A stretch of 64,000 nucleotides of DNA from positions 248,001 through 312,000 of the forward strand of contig NZ_JAHQCX010000004.1 of assembly GCF_019042245.1 (NCBI RefSeq). Reading direction: 5' to 3'. Below, one piece after another: positions 44,001-52,721 of this stretch; the stretch's first letter is position 1; each line of letters opens with the position of its first letter. Source of the stretch: Diplocloster modestus (lineage in GTDB: Bacteria; Bacillota; Clostridia; Lachnospirales; Lachnospiraceae). Position numbers and translations under genes: made by a program. The notes beneath the pieces are model-generated. The model was not told where the DNA came from. It saw nothing but the letters and a program-made list of their open reading frames with translations, and did no database searches.

Positions 44001-44357
44001 TTATTTTTTCATTTTGGGATTGAATATAAGGGAAGCAAGGTATCCGAAGATTAGAGCTGCGGATACTCCTACAGCGCTGGCGGTAAAGCCTCCCATAAAG
44101 ATCCCGAGGAATCCGTCGCTTGCGATCGACTCTTTGACACCCTTCCATAACAGATTCCCGAATCCAAGAAGCGGAACGCTGGCTCCGGCCCCTGCGAATT
44201 CCTGGAATGGCTGATAGATGTTAAGAGCTCCGAGTACAGCGCCGCTGCATACCAGAAGTACCATGATTCTGCCGGGCATCAGTTTTGTTTTTTCCATCAA
44301 TATCTGAACCAGGGCACAGATCAGGCCGCCTACCCAGAAAGCATTGATATAATCCAT
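44001..44357 (-). CDS. spoVAE: Stage V sporulation protein AE
   Basis: The 118-residue membrane protein has three to four hydrophobic segments and the SpoVAE/SpoVAEb pattern (FWVGGLICALVQILMEKTKL, GAGASVPLLGFGNLL). It is part of the SpoVA channel in the spore inner membrane that takes up and releases dipicolinic acid. It is the last gene of the operon. Confidence 0.93.
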   Translation of the reverse strand: MDYINAFWVGGLICALVQILMEKTKLMPGRIMVLLVCSGAVLGALNIYQPFQEFAGAGASVPLLGFGNLLWKGVKESIASDGFLGIFMGGFTASAVGVSAALIFGYLASLIFNPKMKK

Positions 44358-44450
44358 TTATGTCCATCTCCCTTCTCTTTCTTTGCGTGGACAATACACT
44401 TAGTTTGTCCCGATCATAAGGCATTATGCACGTTCGGGCGGTAAAAATGA

Positions 44451-45461
44451 TCAGCAGCTCTCCAGTACAACCGCCTGGGCGATGCCGGGAACTGTATTTC
44501 CTTCGTTGTAGCTTACCTTTGAGAGCAGCGCTCCGGTAGGTACCAGCATGACCCGTTTCCACGCTTTTTTCTCCAGCTGTCTCATAATATAGGCCGACAG
44601 GGTTACGGCCGCACAGCCGCAGCCGCTGCCGCCGTTGTGGGTGTCCTGGCGCTCTGCGTCATAGATCTCAATGCCGCAGTCCGTATGCTGGCTGCTGATA
44701 TCAAAACCCTTTTCCTTCAGCAGTTCCAGAAGAATGGTTTTCCCTACATTTCCCAGATCCCCGGTAAAAATGCGGTCATAGTCGGACGGCTGGCGGTTGA
44801 AATCCATGAAATTCTGGTAGATTGTGTCACAGGCCGCAGGCGCCATACATGCCCCCATATTCAGGGAATCTTTGAGGCCGTAATCCACGATTTTTCCGGT
44901 GGTAATACCGGTAATACGAACTTTCCCTCCGTCTTTGCCCAGCACGAATGCACCGCAACCGGTGACTGTCCAGCAGGCGGACAGGGGCCGCTGGCCGGCG
45001 TACTGCAGGGGGAAACGGAATTCCTTCTCCGCACTGCCAAAATGGCTGGAAGCCATGGAGATTACATAATCCGCATAGTCCGCAGCTACTATCATAGCTC
45101 CCAGGGATAACGCTTCTCCTATGGTGGAGCAGGCTCCGTACAGTCCGAACAGCGGAATGTTCAGATCCACCAGTCCAAAGGAAGTAGCCACTCCCTGGGC
45201 CAGCAGATCACCGGAAAAGATATAGCGGATCTGCCAGCTCTCTAGTCCCGCTTTTCCGATGGCCATTTCCCCAGCCTGCTTCTGAAGATAGCTTTCAGCT
45301 GCCTCCCACGTTTTCTCACCAAACAGCGCGTCTTCGCCAACCACATCAAACAAATGTCCAAGGGGACCCTCTCCTTCTTTTTTTCCCACGATTGAGGCAT
45401 GCCCCAATATATGCGGAGCATGTTCAAATTGCAGGCTTTGCTTTCCGATCATCTGCGTCAT
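44451..45461 (-). CDS. spoVAD: Stage V sporulation protein AD
   Basis: The 336-residue protein has the thiolase-like fold of SpoVAD (IPLFGLYGACSTIGEALSLGA, GDLGNVGKTILLELL, NGGSGCGCAAVTLSAYI). In Bacillus it binds dipicolinic acid directly. GGGGGTGATCTC sets the start at 45461, and the ATG overlaps the spoVAC stop; 17 more codons are open upstream. It lies about 93 bp before spoVAE. Confidence 0.95.
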   Translation of the reverse strand: MTQMIGKQSLQFEHAPHILGHASIVGKKEGEGPLGHLFDVVGEDALFGEKTWEAAESYLQKQAGEMAIGKAGLESWQIRYIFSGDLLAQGVATSFGLVDLNIPLFGLYGACSTIGEALSLGAMIVAADYADYVISMASSHFGSAEKEFRFPLQYAGQRPLSACWTVTGCGAFVLGKDGGKVRITGITTGKIVDYGLKDSLNMGACMAPAACDTIYQNFMDFNRQPSDYDRIFTGDLGNVGKTILLELLKEKGFDISSQHTDCGIEIYDAERQDTHNGGSGCGCAAVTLSAYIMRQLEKKAWKRVMLVPTGALLSKVSYNEGNTVPGIAQAVVLESC

Positions 45462-45916
45462 GAGATCACCCCCGTCCACTGCAGCAGATAATAGATCAAT
45501 CCCAGCAGCCAAGAGGTAAAGATTCCGTACAGGATCACCGGACCGGCGATGGTAAATATTTTACACCCCACACCGAATACCTGGCCTTCCTTTTTAAACT
45601 CGATGGCAGGCGCCGCTACGGAATTAGCGAATCCGGTAATGGGTACCAGTGCGCCTGCTCCGCCGAATTTCGCAATCGCCGGGTAGATATTCAAACCGGT
45701 CAGGATGATACTGACCAAAATCAAAATCAGGGAGGTCCAGGCTCCGCTGATATCTTTCTCCAGACCGAGGCCCTCGCAGTAATTCAGAATAAACTGGCCA
45801 ATCACACAGATAATCCCGCCGACGATAAATGCTTTCAGCATATTTAACGAGAGACTGTGGGTCGGTGTCACCTGCTTTACGTATTCGCCGTACTGTTGTT
45901 GTTTCTTTTCGTCCAT
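45458..45916 (-). CDS. spoVAC: Stage V sporulation protein AC
   Basis: The 152-residue membrane protein has the SpoVAC pattern: a short polar N-terminus, then hydrophobic segments with FIVGGIICVIGQFI, GLNIYPAIAKFGGAGALVPITGF and a polar turn before the last span. SpoVAC is a mechanosensitive channel component for dipicolinic-acid release. Its stop overlaps the spoVAD start. Confidence 0.95.
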   Translation of the reverse strand: MDEKKQQQYGEYVKQVTPTHSLSLNMLKAFIVGGIICVIGQFILNYCEGLGLEKDISGAWTSLILILVSIILTGLNIYPAIAKFGGAGALVPITGFANSVAAPAIEFKKEGQVFGVGCKIFTIAGPVILYGIFTSWLLGLIYYLLQWTGVIS

Positions 45917-45989
45917 AATTGCATTCTCCTTTACAAATGTAGCTGTATTTATTGCTGTATTTTCCTTATCTGCCGCATGGATTATCCGG

Positions 45990-46406
45990 CTACCATCCCT
46001 GGAAAAAGTACAGGATGGCCCCCAGAGACCTTCCGATCGCCATACTGATAATCATAGCGGTCAGGCCTTCCCGCAGTTTGATTCTCCGCTCAAAGATAGG
46101 GATCGTGTTCACGATCTCCGCCAGCGCCATAGCCCAGGCGCCCACAAACATTCCGCCAAAAAGGCCGTAAAATCCGAGTCCGATTTTTCCGAGATGAACC
46201 GGCAGCTGATAGATGTACATCAGATTTCCCAATGCGCCGCCCACCAGCACACAATCTTCATACCAGAGGATCCGATGCGCAGTGTGCGTCCTGCCGGCAA
46301 ACCGCGGGATGATTCCCAATCCTACGATAAACGCAAAGATACCTCCGGCAACTGTGAATCCGCTGCTCAATCCGATGATAGCCATCAGAATCTGTCTAAT
46401 TAACAT
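45990..46406 (-). CDS. spoVAB: Stage V sporulation protein AB
   Basis: The 138-residue membrane protein matches SpoVAB (GLSSGFTVAGGIFAFIVGLGI, GGMFVGAWAMALAEIVNTIPI). It overlaps the spoVAA end by 11 bp. Confidence 0.93.
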   Translation of the reverse strand: MLIRQILMAIIGLSSGFTVAGGIFAFIVGLGIIPRFAGRTHTAHRILWYEDCVLVGGALGNLMYIYQLPVHLGKIGLGFYGLFGGMFVGAWAMALAEIVNTIPIFERRIKLREGLTAMIISMAIGRSLGAILYFFQGW

Positions 46407-47043
46407 CCACGTTCTTTCCCTTCCTGCTGCTGTCCTCTATGACTGTCGTGTTGACATCATCCTCGTACAGCCTCATTTCCACTTCGATGGGAGTCGGATC
46501 GACGGACAGTTTTCTGCCCCCGAAATGGTTAAAGAAAATGACCACTCCCACTGTCAGGCCGATAGAGTAGGACAGCTCCAATATTGTGAAACCGTTGGAG
46601 GTCTCACCTGTCATCAACATATAAATCTGGCTGAACAGTTTCGTCAGCTGTACGTCATTGTTAAACGACATAATGGAAAAAGCCGCTCCGAAAAAGGTGG
46701 TCAGGCAGACCAGAAGCGTCTTCAGGAAATCCATGACTTTGTGCTGGTGCGGTTCCTTTTCATATGCGACTACAAAATCCGTCTCGCCTACGTTATTTAT
46801 TTCCAGTTGGGGGTAGATCGAATGGATCTGCTCGATTACCTTCAGCACTGACACTGCATTCCGGCTGTAGCGTTTGGCATCTGAAAGGGTCAGGATCTTC
46901 ATAGCCTTCAGCCGGTTAACCACGTCTTTATTACTGCACTCCAGCTTCGCCACGTCCCCCAAACGAACCTCCGTGGTATGCACTTCCGTGTTCCGCTCTA
47001 TTTTTAAATACAAGGTATCCTTCAAAGACATAGGTTCCGACAC
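46396..47043 (-). CDS. spoVAA: Stage V sporulation protein AA
   Basis: The 215-residue protein has a soluble N-terminal half with the LGDVAKLECSN pattern and two membrane spans in the C-terminal half (about 113-135 and 158-176). A GTG at 47041-47043 with GAAGGG before it and an ATG four codons later are both plausible starts. It overlaps the small gene upstream. Confidence 0.92.
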   Translation of the reverse strand: MSEPMSLKDTLYLKIERNTEVHTTEVRLGDVAKLECSNKDVVNRLKAMKILTLSDAKRYSRNAVSVLKVIEQIHSIYPQLEINNVGETDFVVAYEKEPHQHKVMDFLKTLLVCLTTFFGAAFSIMSFNNDVQLTKLFSQIYMLMTGETSNGFTILELSYSIGLTVGVVIFFNHFGGRKLSVDPTPIEVEMRLYEDDVNTTVIEDSSRKGKNVDVN

Positions 47044-47186
47044 CCTTCTGTTATATTTTCAACAAATGTACCTTCCGTAATAATGCTTTCCTTCTGGACA
47101 ACATAGGAATAATAGAAAATCCCTACCACGATCGCGATTAATACAAGAGAAAGAAGAAATACTCTGAATTTCGTCCGGTTTATCAT
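47022..47186 (-). CDS. Small single-span membrane protein ahead of spoVAA
   Basis: An open frame of 54 codons encodes MINRTKFRVFLLSLVLIAIV followed by VGIFYYSYVVQ and a short polar tail. It has one membrane span (about 8-28) with a basic start. AAAGGAAGTGG lies at good spacing before the ATG at 47184-47186, and the stop overlaps the spoVAA start, as in the other gene joints of this operon. It sits just after the sigma-G-like promoter, so it would be made in the forespore. I do not recognise a family. Confidence 0.7.
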   Translation of the reverse strand: MINRTKFRVFLLSLVLIAIVVGIFYYSYVVQKESIITEGTFVENITEGCRNLCL

Positions 47187-47236
47187 TTTTATCCACTTCC
47201 TTTACCATTCATTTGCTTTTTTCGATATTCTAAATG

Positions 47237-47266
47237 TAGTATGGCAGGATTTTATAAAAATATGTA
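47237..47266 (-). promoter_or_regulatory. Probable sigma-G promoter of the spoVA operon
   Basis: On the minus strand CATACTA (47237-47243) is an exact match to the sigma-G/F -10 consensus, and TACATA (47261-47266), 17 bases upstream, fits the -35 pattern apart from one base. spoVA of Bacillus is sigma-G dependent. The start of the small gene lies about 50 bp downstream. Confidence 0.68.
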
Positions 47267-47274
47267 AAAAATTC

Positions 47275-47379
47275 AAAAGGGGACATGTCCATTCCGGTTT
47301 GGGACATGTCCATCTTAAGTTGGACATGTCCCAGACTGAAATGGACATGTCCCAAATCAATTTGGACATGTCCCCTTTT
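47275..47379. repeat. GGACATGTCC hairpin repeat, 105 bp, 3' of the ROK repressor
   Basis: AAAAGGGGACATGTCC at one end returns as GGACATGTCCCCTTTT at the other. Inside, GGACATGTCC, itself a palindrome, occurs five times. The first 75 bases are nearly identical to the repeat at 56695; this copy has an extra module (AAATCAATTT plus one more palindrome). It begins 1 bp beyond the stop of the ROK repressor. Confidence 0.92.
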
Positions 47380-47380
47380 G

Positions 47381-48577
47381 TCAGTTCTGCTCTTCTTCGA
47401 AAAGCAGTGATTCGATATAATATTCCTGAGCCATAAATGCAGCTCCTGTGGTGCTGTTGTTTTTTTCTTTTACCAGCTCAAGAGTCAGACCGGCAAATAA
47501 ATTCTCATGCATAAGCTCTCTCATCTTCTCACTGGCCAGATGGAAGAACTCCGGGAAGTCGGATATGATCGCGCCTCCCACCAGAATGTATCTTGTATTG
47601 TACATATAGACCAGGTTTCTAAGAAGCATGGCCAGATGCCTCGCCTGGCGGTCTACAAAGCTGACTGCCCACTCCTCCCTGGCGCGGAAAGAATCGTAGA
47701 TCTGTTCTACCTCTGTAATCAGATGTCCTTCTTCCTGGCACTGTTCGATGAGGCTGTTCTTCGTCAGATAGGTCTGGACGCAGCCCGTCTGGCCGCAGTC
47801 ACAGTGCCGGCCGCTGGATTCCAGAATGACATGCCCTACTTCTCCTGCCGCATTGTTACTGCCCCGGACCAAAGCTCCGCCATACATGACCGCGGAACCG
47901 ACTCCGGTACCGATGGACAGATAGGTGACATCCTCATGTTTGATGTCCCTATGCCTGTGCGCCAAGCCCACCAGAGAAGCTTTCATATCATTATCGACGA
48001 ATACCGGCTGGTCAAACAGTTCCTCTGCCAGCCTTCCAATCTCGACATTTTCCCACTGAAACTGAGGAGCAAAATAAATCGTACCGGTTTCATAATCTAC
48101 ATTACCTATACATGAAATACCGACGGCCATAATTTTCTTTATCTCATACCCGGATTCCAGGCATAATTCCACAAAGGCCGCGTGGGCAATCTTCACGATT
48201 TCTTCCGGCTGATACGGCCTTTTTCTCAATTTAATCTGTTTGCCTGCGGTGATAAGATCTCTGAAATTCAGGATACAGATATTGATGTAATCGGAATCGA
48301 TGGATATTCCGGCTGTCAGAATCGCATCATCGATGACTTTTAGCCGGATTCCATTTCGCCCTACACTGCCATTCACCACGGATTCTGCCTGCTGTACCAG
48401 ACCGAACTCCATAAGCTGATCCGCTATTCGTGTGATGCTGGTAGGGCTCATTTTCGTTATCTTTACAATGTCTGCCCTGGAGATCAGAGCGTCCTGATTA
48501 TCACGGATAATGTTTAAAACCAGCTTGCAGTTATTCATTTTTATATTACTTTGATTCTGAACCGTTCGCTTTTTCAA
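47381..48577 (-). CDS. ROK-family transcriptional repressor (NagC/XylR-like)
   Basis: The 398-residue protein has an N-terminal winged helix (about 15-75; ISRADIVKITKMSPTSITRIADQL) and a ROK sugar-binding domain (VFVDNDMKASLVG, SIGTGVGSAVMYGG, AAGEVGHV) with the zinc-binding CDCGQTGC motif. Glu of the usual GCxE is Gln here. A TTG start with AGGAGC upstream is assigned. It closes the locus with the M20 hydrolase and ABC importer and probably represses it in response to a sugar. Confidence 0.87.
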   Translation of the reverse strand: MKKRTVQNQSNIKMNNCKLVLNIIRDNQDALISRADIVKITKMSPTSITRIADQLMEFGLVQQAESVVNGSVGRNGIRLKVIDDAILTAGISIDSDYINICILNFRDLITAGKQIKLRKRPYQPEEIVKIAHAAFVELCLESGYEIKKIMAVGISCIGNVDYETGTIYFAPQFQWENVEIGRLAEELFDQPVFVDNDMKASLVGLAHRHRDIKHEDVTYLSIGTGVGSAVMYGGALVRGSNNAAGEVGHVILESSGRHCDCGQTGCVQTYLTKNSLIEQCQEEGHLITEVEQIYDSFRAREEWAVSFVDRQARHLAMLLRNLVYMYNTRYILVGGAIISDFPEFFHLASEKMRELMHENLFAGLTLELVKEKNNSTTGAAFMAQEYYIESLLFEEEQN

Positions 48578-48667
48578 TATGATCCTGCTCCTACATAGTA
48601 TCTTTTCCGATTTTCTTTCATTCTACAACAAAATCAGGGGAAGCTCAATCATATGGTTCAACTTCGT

Positions 48668-50023
48668 TCAGGATTCTGTCTTATCTGAATTGCACCAGTC
48701 AAAACATACGGCGGCTACCCCCTTGCAGCAGATTACAATGTCCTCGACTTTACATTCCTCGTTGGTTCTGTGGGCCAGTGCCGGATTCCCGGGGCCATAA
48801 TTGACCACCGGTATCCCCGGAACTCTCATCAGCCATCCTGTGTCCGTATGGAAGCCGGAACCGTTGAGGATCGTTTCCGGCCGGATCTGCCTCGCGCTTT
48901 CCCGGAATACCTTAACGAATGGATGATCTGCTGGCACTTCCGAGCAGTCAGCCTCGCAGACCCACTCCACCCTCGGGGGATTTTGGGCAAGCCAGGGGTC
49001 AGCATCGCTGATTCTTTTCATGAAGTCTTCGAATTCTCTTCGGGTACTGACTCCCAGACCATCCTCGTTTGTCTCCTGGGGCAATACCTGGATATTGTAA
49101 GAAAGTTTACAGGTGGCGGGAAAACTGGACCGGTGATGCCCGCCTTCGATCATGGCCACCTTGACTTGACAGGATTCTTTTAAAAGCGGATGGTTTTTGT
49201 CTGGCCGCAGCGCCCATTCTTTGTTCAGATTGTCGATCTGGTCCATGATATATCTGGCCTTCTCGATGGCATCCACGACTCCGCCTTCGGACCAGTGCGG
49301 CTGAGATACCTCCAAATGTCCGGTTTTACCGTAGATCGTAATATCGCCCCACTGAATATTCCTGCACAGCAGGCTGATCTCCAGATCTGTGGGTTCTCCC
49401 ATAATACCTGCATCGATCTGTACGCCTTTTTTCTTCAGCCAGTCGGCAATCGCAAGACACCCCGTTCCGCCAGACTCTTCACACACGGCACTGGCCAGCC
49501 AGATATCCCCTCTGGGTTTTTCACCGGTCTCCACCATAGCTTTGACCGCCATCACCATACCGGCCAGGCCGCCCAGCATATCTACAACGCCGCGCCCATG
49601 CAATACTCCTTCCTCTATCCGGGCGTCAAATGGCGGATACTCCCACTCCTCCAGATCGTCCGCCGCTACCACATCGCAGTGTCCGATCAGCAGAATGGAT
49701 TTGGCATGATCCGGATCTGTCCCCGGCAACTTAGCCACTATGTTTGGTCGGCTGCTAAAATCGATCTGGTCCGTGTAACCGGTTATAAAACCAGGTTTTT
49801 CACGGTAAGGTTCCAGTTCATTCAGATCCACATCGAAGGAATAGATCTCCATCCCCAGATCCTGTAACTGTTCCAGAATAATCTTTTCGCAGCCGGCCTC
49901 GTTGTAGCCGTGATCCGCTGCATAGACCGGATTGACCGGGCGCGAACGGATCATATTCTGAGTGAGCCCGATCAGATTTTCTTTCCTTTCTTCTATATAA
50001 GTAAGTAATGTCTCTTTCCCCAT
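48668..50023 (-). CDS. M20-family metallohydrolase (ArgE/DapE/acylase-like)
   Basis: The 451-residue protein has the dinuclear zinc ligands of the M20 family: IGHCDVV (His), GRGVVDMLGG (Asp), the catalytic CEESGGTG pair, and GEPTD, and the late HTDTGW His. M20 enzymes cleave amide bonds of N-acyl amino acids, dipeptides or related compounds. There is no signal peptide. It follows the permease gene by about 120 bp on the same strand, so its substrate probably enters through that importer. Confidence 0.9.
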   Translation of the reverse strand: MGKETLLTYIEERKENLIGLTQNMIRSRPVNPVYAADHGYNEAGCEKIILEQLQDLGMEIYSFDVDLNELEPYREKPGFITGYTDQIDFSSRPNIVAKLPGTDPDHAKSILLIGHCDVVAADDLEEWEYPPFDARIEEGVLHGRGVVDMLGGLAGMVMAVKAMVETGEKPRGDIWLASAVCEESGGTGCLAIADWLKKKGVQIDAGIMGEPTDLEISLLCRNIQWGDITIYGKTGHLEVSQPHWSEGGVVDAIEKARYIMDQIDNLNKEWALRPDKNHPLLKESCQVKVAMIEGGHHRSSFPATCKLSYNIQVLPQETNEDGLGVSTRREFEDFMKRISDADPWLAQNPPRVEWVCEADCSEVPADHPFVKVFRESARQIRPETILNGSGFHTDTGWLMRVPGIPVVNYGPGNPALAHRTNEECKVEDIVICCKGVAAVCFDWCNSDKTES

Positions 50024-50144
50024 TTTAAATTTTCCTCCGTTTGTTAATCATATGGATCTGGCGTGCCGCCACACTAGTTATTTACCAACAATGATTGTCT
50101 GCTATATTTACCGGCACACCGTTTATCTCATACCTACAGATGCT

Positions 50145-51104
50145 TTATTTCACACTCTTCTCCTGTGTGGAGCTCAGCGCAACCGCCACGATAATCACCA
50201 GCCCTCTGACGATCATCTGCTGATGAACGCTCAGGCCGTACATTACAAGAGCATTGTCAATCATTCCGATCATAATCGCACCCACGATCGCACCTGGTAT
50301 GGACGCCTTTCCACCAAACATGGATGTCCCTCCAAGAACGGAGGCCGCAATCACGCTGGTTCCGGCATCTTCTCCCAGGGTATATCTGCCGCCGCCAAAC
50401 CTGCCGCTCCAGAGGATACCCGCCAGCGCTGCCAGGACTCCGCAGATCATCATAACCTGCATCTGAACTTTTTTAATCTTCACGCCGGAATAGAAGGCAG
50501 CGTTGGGATTACCTCCCACTGCCAGGGTCCTGCGGCCAAAGGCTGTCTTTTTCATCACGATATAGCCGGCCGCAAAAATGATAATCATCCAGATAAATAC
50601 GGAAGGAATCACACCCAGATTCCCGCCGCCGAAGATATCCAGAAACGTTTGGTTGGTAATCGGCACCGCCTTTAGATTCGTCATCGTTCTGGCGATCCCC
50701 ATCCACACTGTCTGTGTACCAAGGGTCGCGATAAACGGCGGCATATTCAGGTAAGCGATCAGCACACCGTTGGCAGCCCCGGCCAGGCAGCCATAGAGGA
50801 GCGCCCCTGCCACCCCTGCTGCAATCCCATAGGACTCCACCAGGAGGGCACACACCAAGGAAGCCACACCCACGATCGGTCCGATCGACAGATCGATCAG
50901 TGCAGCGGCCAGCACGAAAGTCATTCCCACGGCCATAATGGCAATTAGGCATGTCTGCCGCAAGATATTCATCAGATTACTGATATGTGCGAACCCAACC
51001 CCCACATTGTGAAGTGTCACGCTGAATATAAGGAACAGACCAATAAATGCGATAAATACAATCATTTCATTGAGTTTAATTTTCATTCTCCGTTTTGTCT
51101 CCAA
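50145..51104 (-). CDS. CUT2-type ABC importer permease, second system
   Basis: The 319-residue RbsC-type permease has eight to ten membrane spans and the blocks ALIDLSIGPIVGVASL, NMPPFIATLGTQTVWMGIART and AASVLGGTSMFGGKASIPGAI. A TTG at 51104 (GGGGATGA upstream) or an ATG at 51086 could be the start. It lies 17 bp after its ATPase. Confidence 0.9.
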   Translation of the reverse strand: METKRRMKIKLNEMIVFIAFIGLFLIFSVTLHNVGVGFAHISNLMNILRQTCLIAIMAVGMTFVLAAALIDLSIGPIVGVASLVCALLVESYGIAAGVAGALLYGCLAGAANGVLIAYLNMPPFIATLGTQTVWMGIARTMTNLKAVPITNQTFLDIFGGGNLGVIPSVFIWMIIIFAAGYIVMKKTAFGRRTLAVGGNPNAAFYSGVKIKKVQMQVMMICGVLAALAGILWSGRFGGGRYTLGEDAGTSVIAASVLGGTSMFGGKASIPGAIVGAIMIGMIDNALVMYGLSVHQQMIVRGLVIIVAVALSSTQEKSVK

Positions 51105-51121
51105 AAGTCATCCCCACTTTC

Positions 51122-52612
51122 TCACTGTATTGCGGCTGTCAGCTCGTCCTGCGTAATAGTCTCAAAATCTTCATTCAGCAGTTCCCCTGTAATCTCCTGG
51201 TTTTTCAGAATTAGAATCCGATTGCAGTTCTGATTGACCTCCTCGGTCTCGGATGAAGCCAGGATCACTGCTCCGCCGGTCTGTTTAAATTCATCGATGA
51301 TCTGCATAATCTCCGCCTTCGCATGTACATCCACACCAAAGGTGGGATCGTCCATGAGAATGATCTTTGGGTTTGTGGCCAGCGCCTTGGCGATTACCAC
51401 CTTCTGCTGGTTTCCGCCGGACAGGCTGCGCACGATGGTGTCCAGGTTCTGGGTCTTGATCTGCATCCGCCCGATATAGGTTTGGGCAACCTCGTTACCT
51501 TTCTTGTCGTCCAGCAGAAAATGCCTCTTCATTTTATTCAGCCAGGACAATTCCATATTAAATCGGACGGAGTGATCGACGGACAGCCCCTGAATCTGTC
51601 TGCTCTCAGGAATCAGGAAAAATCCAGCCTCCACCGCTTCGCTGGGATGCCGGATCCTCACCGGCTTACCGAGGATCTGGATCTGCCCCCCGGTGATGGG
51701 CTCCACCCCGAACAGGGCCTGGAACAGTTCTGTACGTCCGCTGCCCTTAAGTCCCGCCAGTCCCAGCACTTCCCCTTCATACAGTTTAAAGGACAGGGGG
51801 GTTTTGATTCTCCTGGTCGTGATCCCTTTTACCTCCAGAAGCGGGGTAGTTTTATCTATATGGACTACACTGCGCTTTTTCTGCAGCGCATTGCTTTCCT
51901 CGCCGAGCATGGCACTGATAATGGTATCCATGGAGGCATCCTGAATCTGCGCGTCCAGTGTCAGATAGCCATCCCTGATCACAGTTACACTGTCACAGTT
52001 TTGTATAATTTCTTTTAAATGATGGGTAATCAGTACAACAGAAATTTTATTCTCTTTCAGCCTCTGTATCATGGTGAACAGCTTTTCACACTGCTTTCCA
52101 TCCAGTGCGGCGGTAGGCTCATCCATAAGGATGATCTTTTTATTTTTCAGAACGGCTTTACAGATCTCTATCATCTGCATATCCGAAGAACTCAGCTCTT
52201 TAATTCTCTTATAAATATCAATATGGATATCATATTCCCTAAAAAAATCAAGTACCCGTTTCGCGCTCTCTTTTTCATTTATGATCCCATAAGTTTTAAT
52301 CTCACTGTTCAGATAAATATTTTCCAGCACCGTCATCTCAGATACCAGGCTGAACTCCTGGAAAATCATCCCTACGGAATCGGATGCCTTTCTGTAACTG
52401 TTATGAATTTCCTCTCCGAAGATTTTTATATCGCCGCTGACCGGCTTATAGATCCCCTGAATGATTTTCAGCAAAGTACTCTTTCCGGCCCCATTTTTCC
52501 CGATCAGTCCTCTGATTTCACCTGGTTTCAAATTGAAATCAATATCCTGCAGGACAAAAACCCCATTAAAGGACATACAGATATCCTTCATTTCCAACAC
52601 ATAGTTAGCCAT
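51122..52612 (-). CDS. CUT2-type ABC importer ATPase, second system
   Basis: The 496-residue protein has two nucleotide-binding domains: GKNGAGKST and ILMDEPTAALDG in the first, and the SLSGGNQQKV signature in the second with a shortened P-loop (GLKGSGRTEL). AAGGAAGGGAGAGAAA sets the start at 52612; the frame is open 19 codons upstream. It lies between the binding protein and the permease. Confidence 0.91.
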   Translation of the reverse strand: MANYVLEMKDICMSFNGVFVLQDIDFNLKPGEIRGLIGKNGAGKSTLLKIIQGIYKPVSGDIKIFGEEIHNSYRKASDSVGMIFQEFSLVSEMTVLENIYLNSEIKTYGIINEKESAKRVLDFFREYDIHIDIYKRIKELSSSDMQMIEICKAVLKNKKIILMDEPTAALDGKQCEKLFTMIQRLKENKISVVLITHHLKEIIQNCDSVTVIRDGYLTLDAQIQDASMDTIISAMLGEESNALQKKRSVVHIDKTTPLLEVKGITTRRIKTPLSFKLYEGEVLGLAGLKGSGRTELFQALFGVEPITGGQIQILGKPVRIRHPSEAVEAGFFLIPESRQIQGLSVDHSVRFNMELSWLNKMKRHFLLDDKKGNEVAQTYIGRMQIKTQNLDTIVRSLSGGNQQKVVIAKALATNPKIILMDDPTFGVDVHAKAEIMQIIDEFKQTGGAVILASSETEEVNQNCNRILILKNQEITGELLNEDFETITQDELTAAIQ

Positions 52613-52721
52613 TTTCTCTCCCTTCCTTCGGGCTGTTCTGTATGAGGAAAGGAAACGCAGCCTATCCATTGACTGCAGATAAGCTGCAGCTCCATTCCCG
52701 ATTGCGTATGCCGCTGTGCTT

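Noticed and set aside
49190..49867. Plus-strand open frame of 225 codons
   Set aside because: It is antisense to the M20 hydrolase, whose metal-binding motifs are clear.
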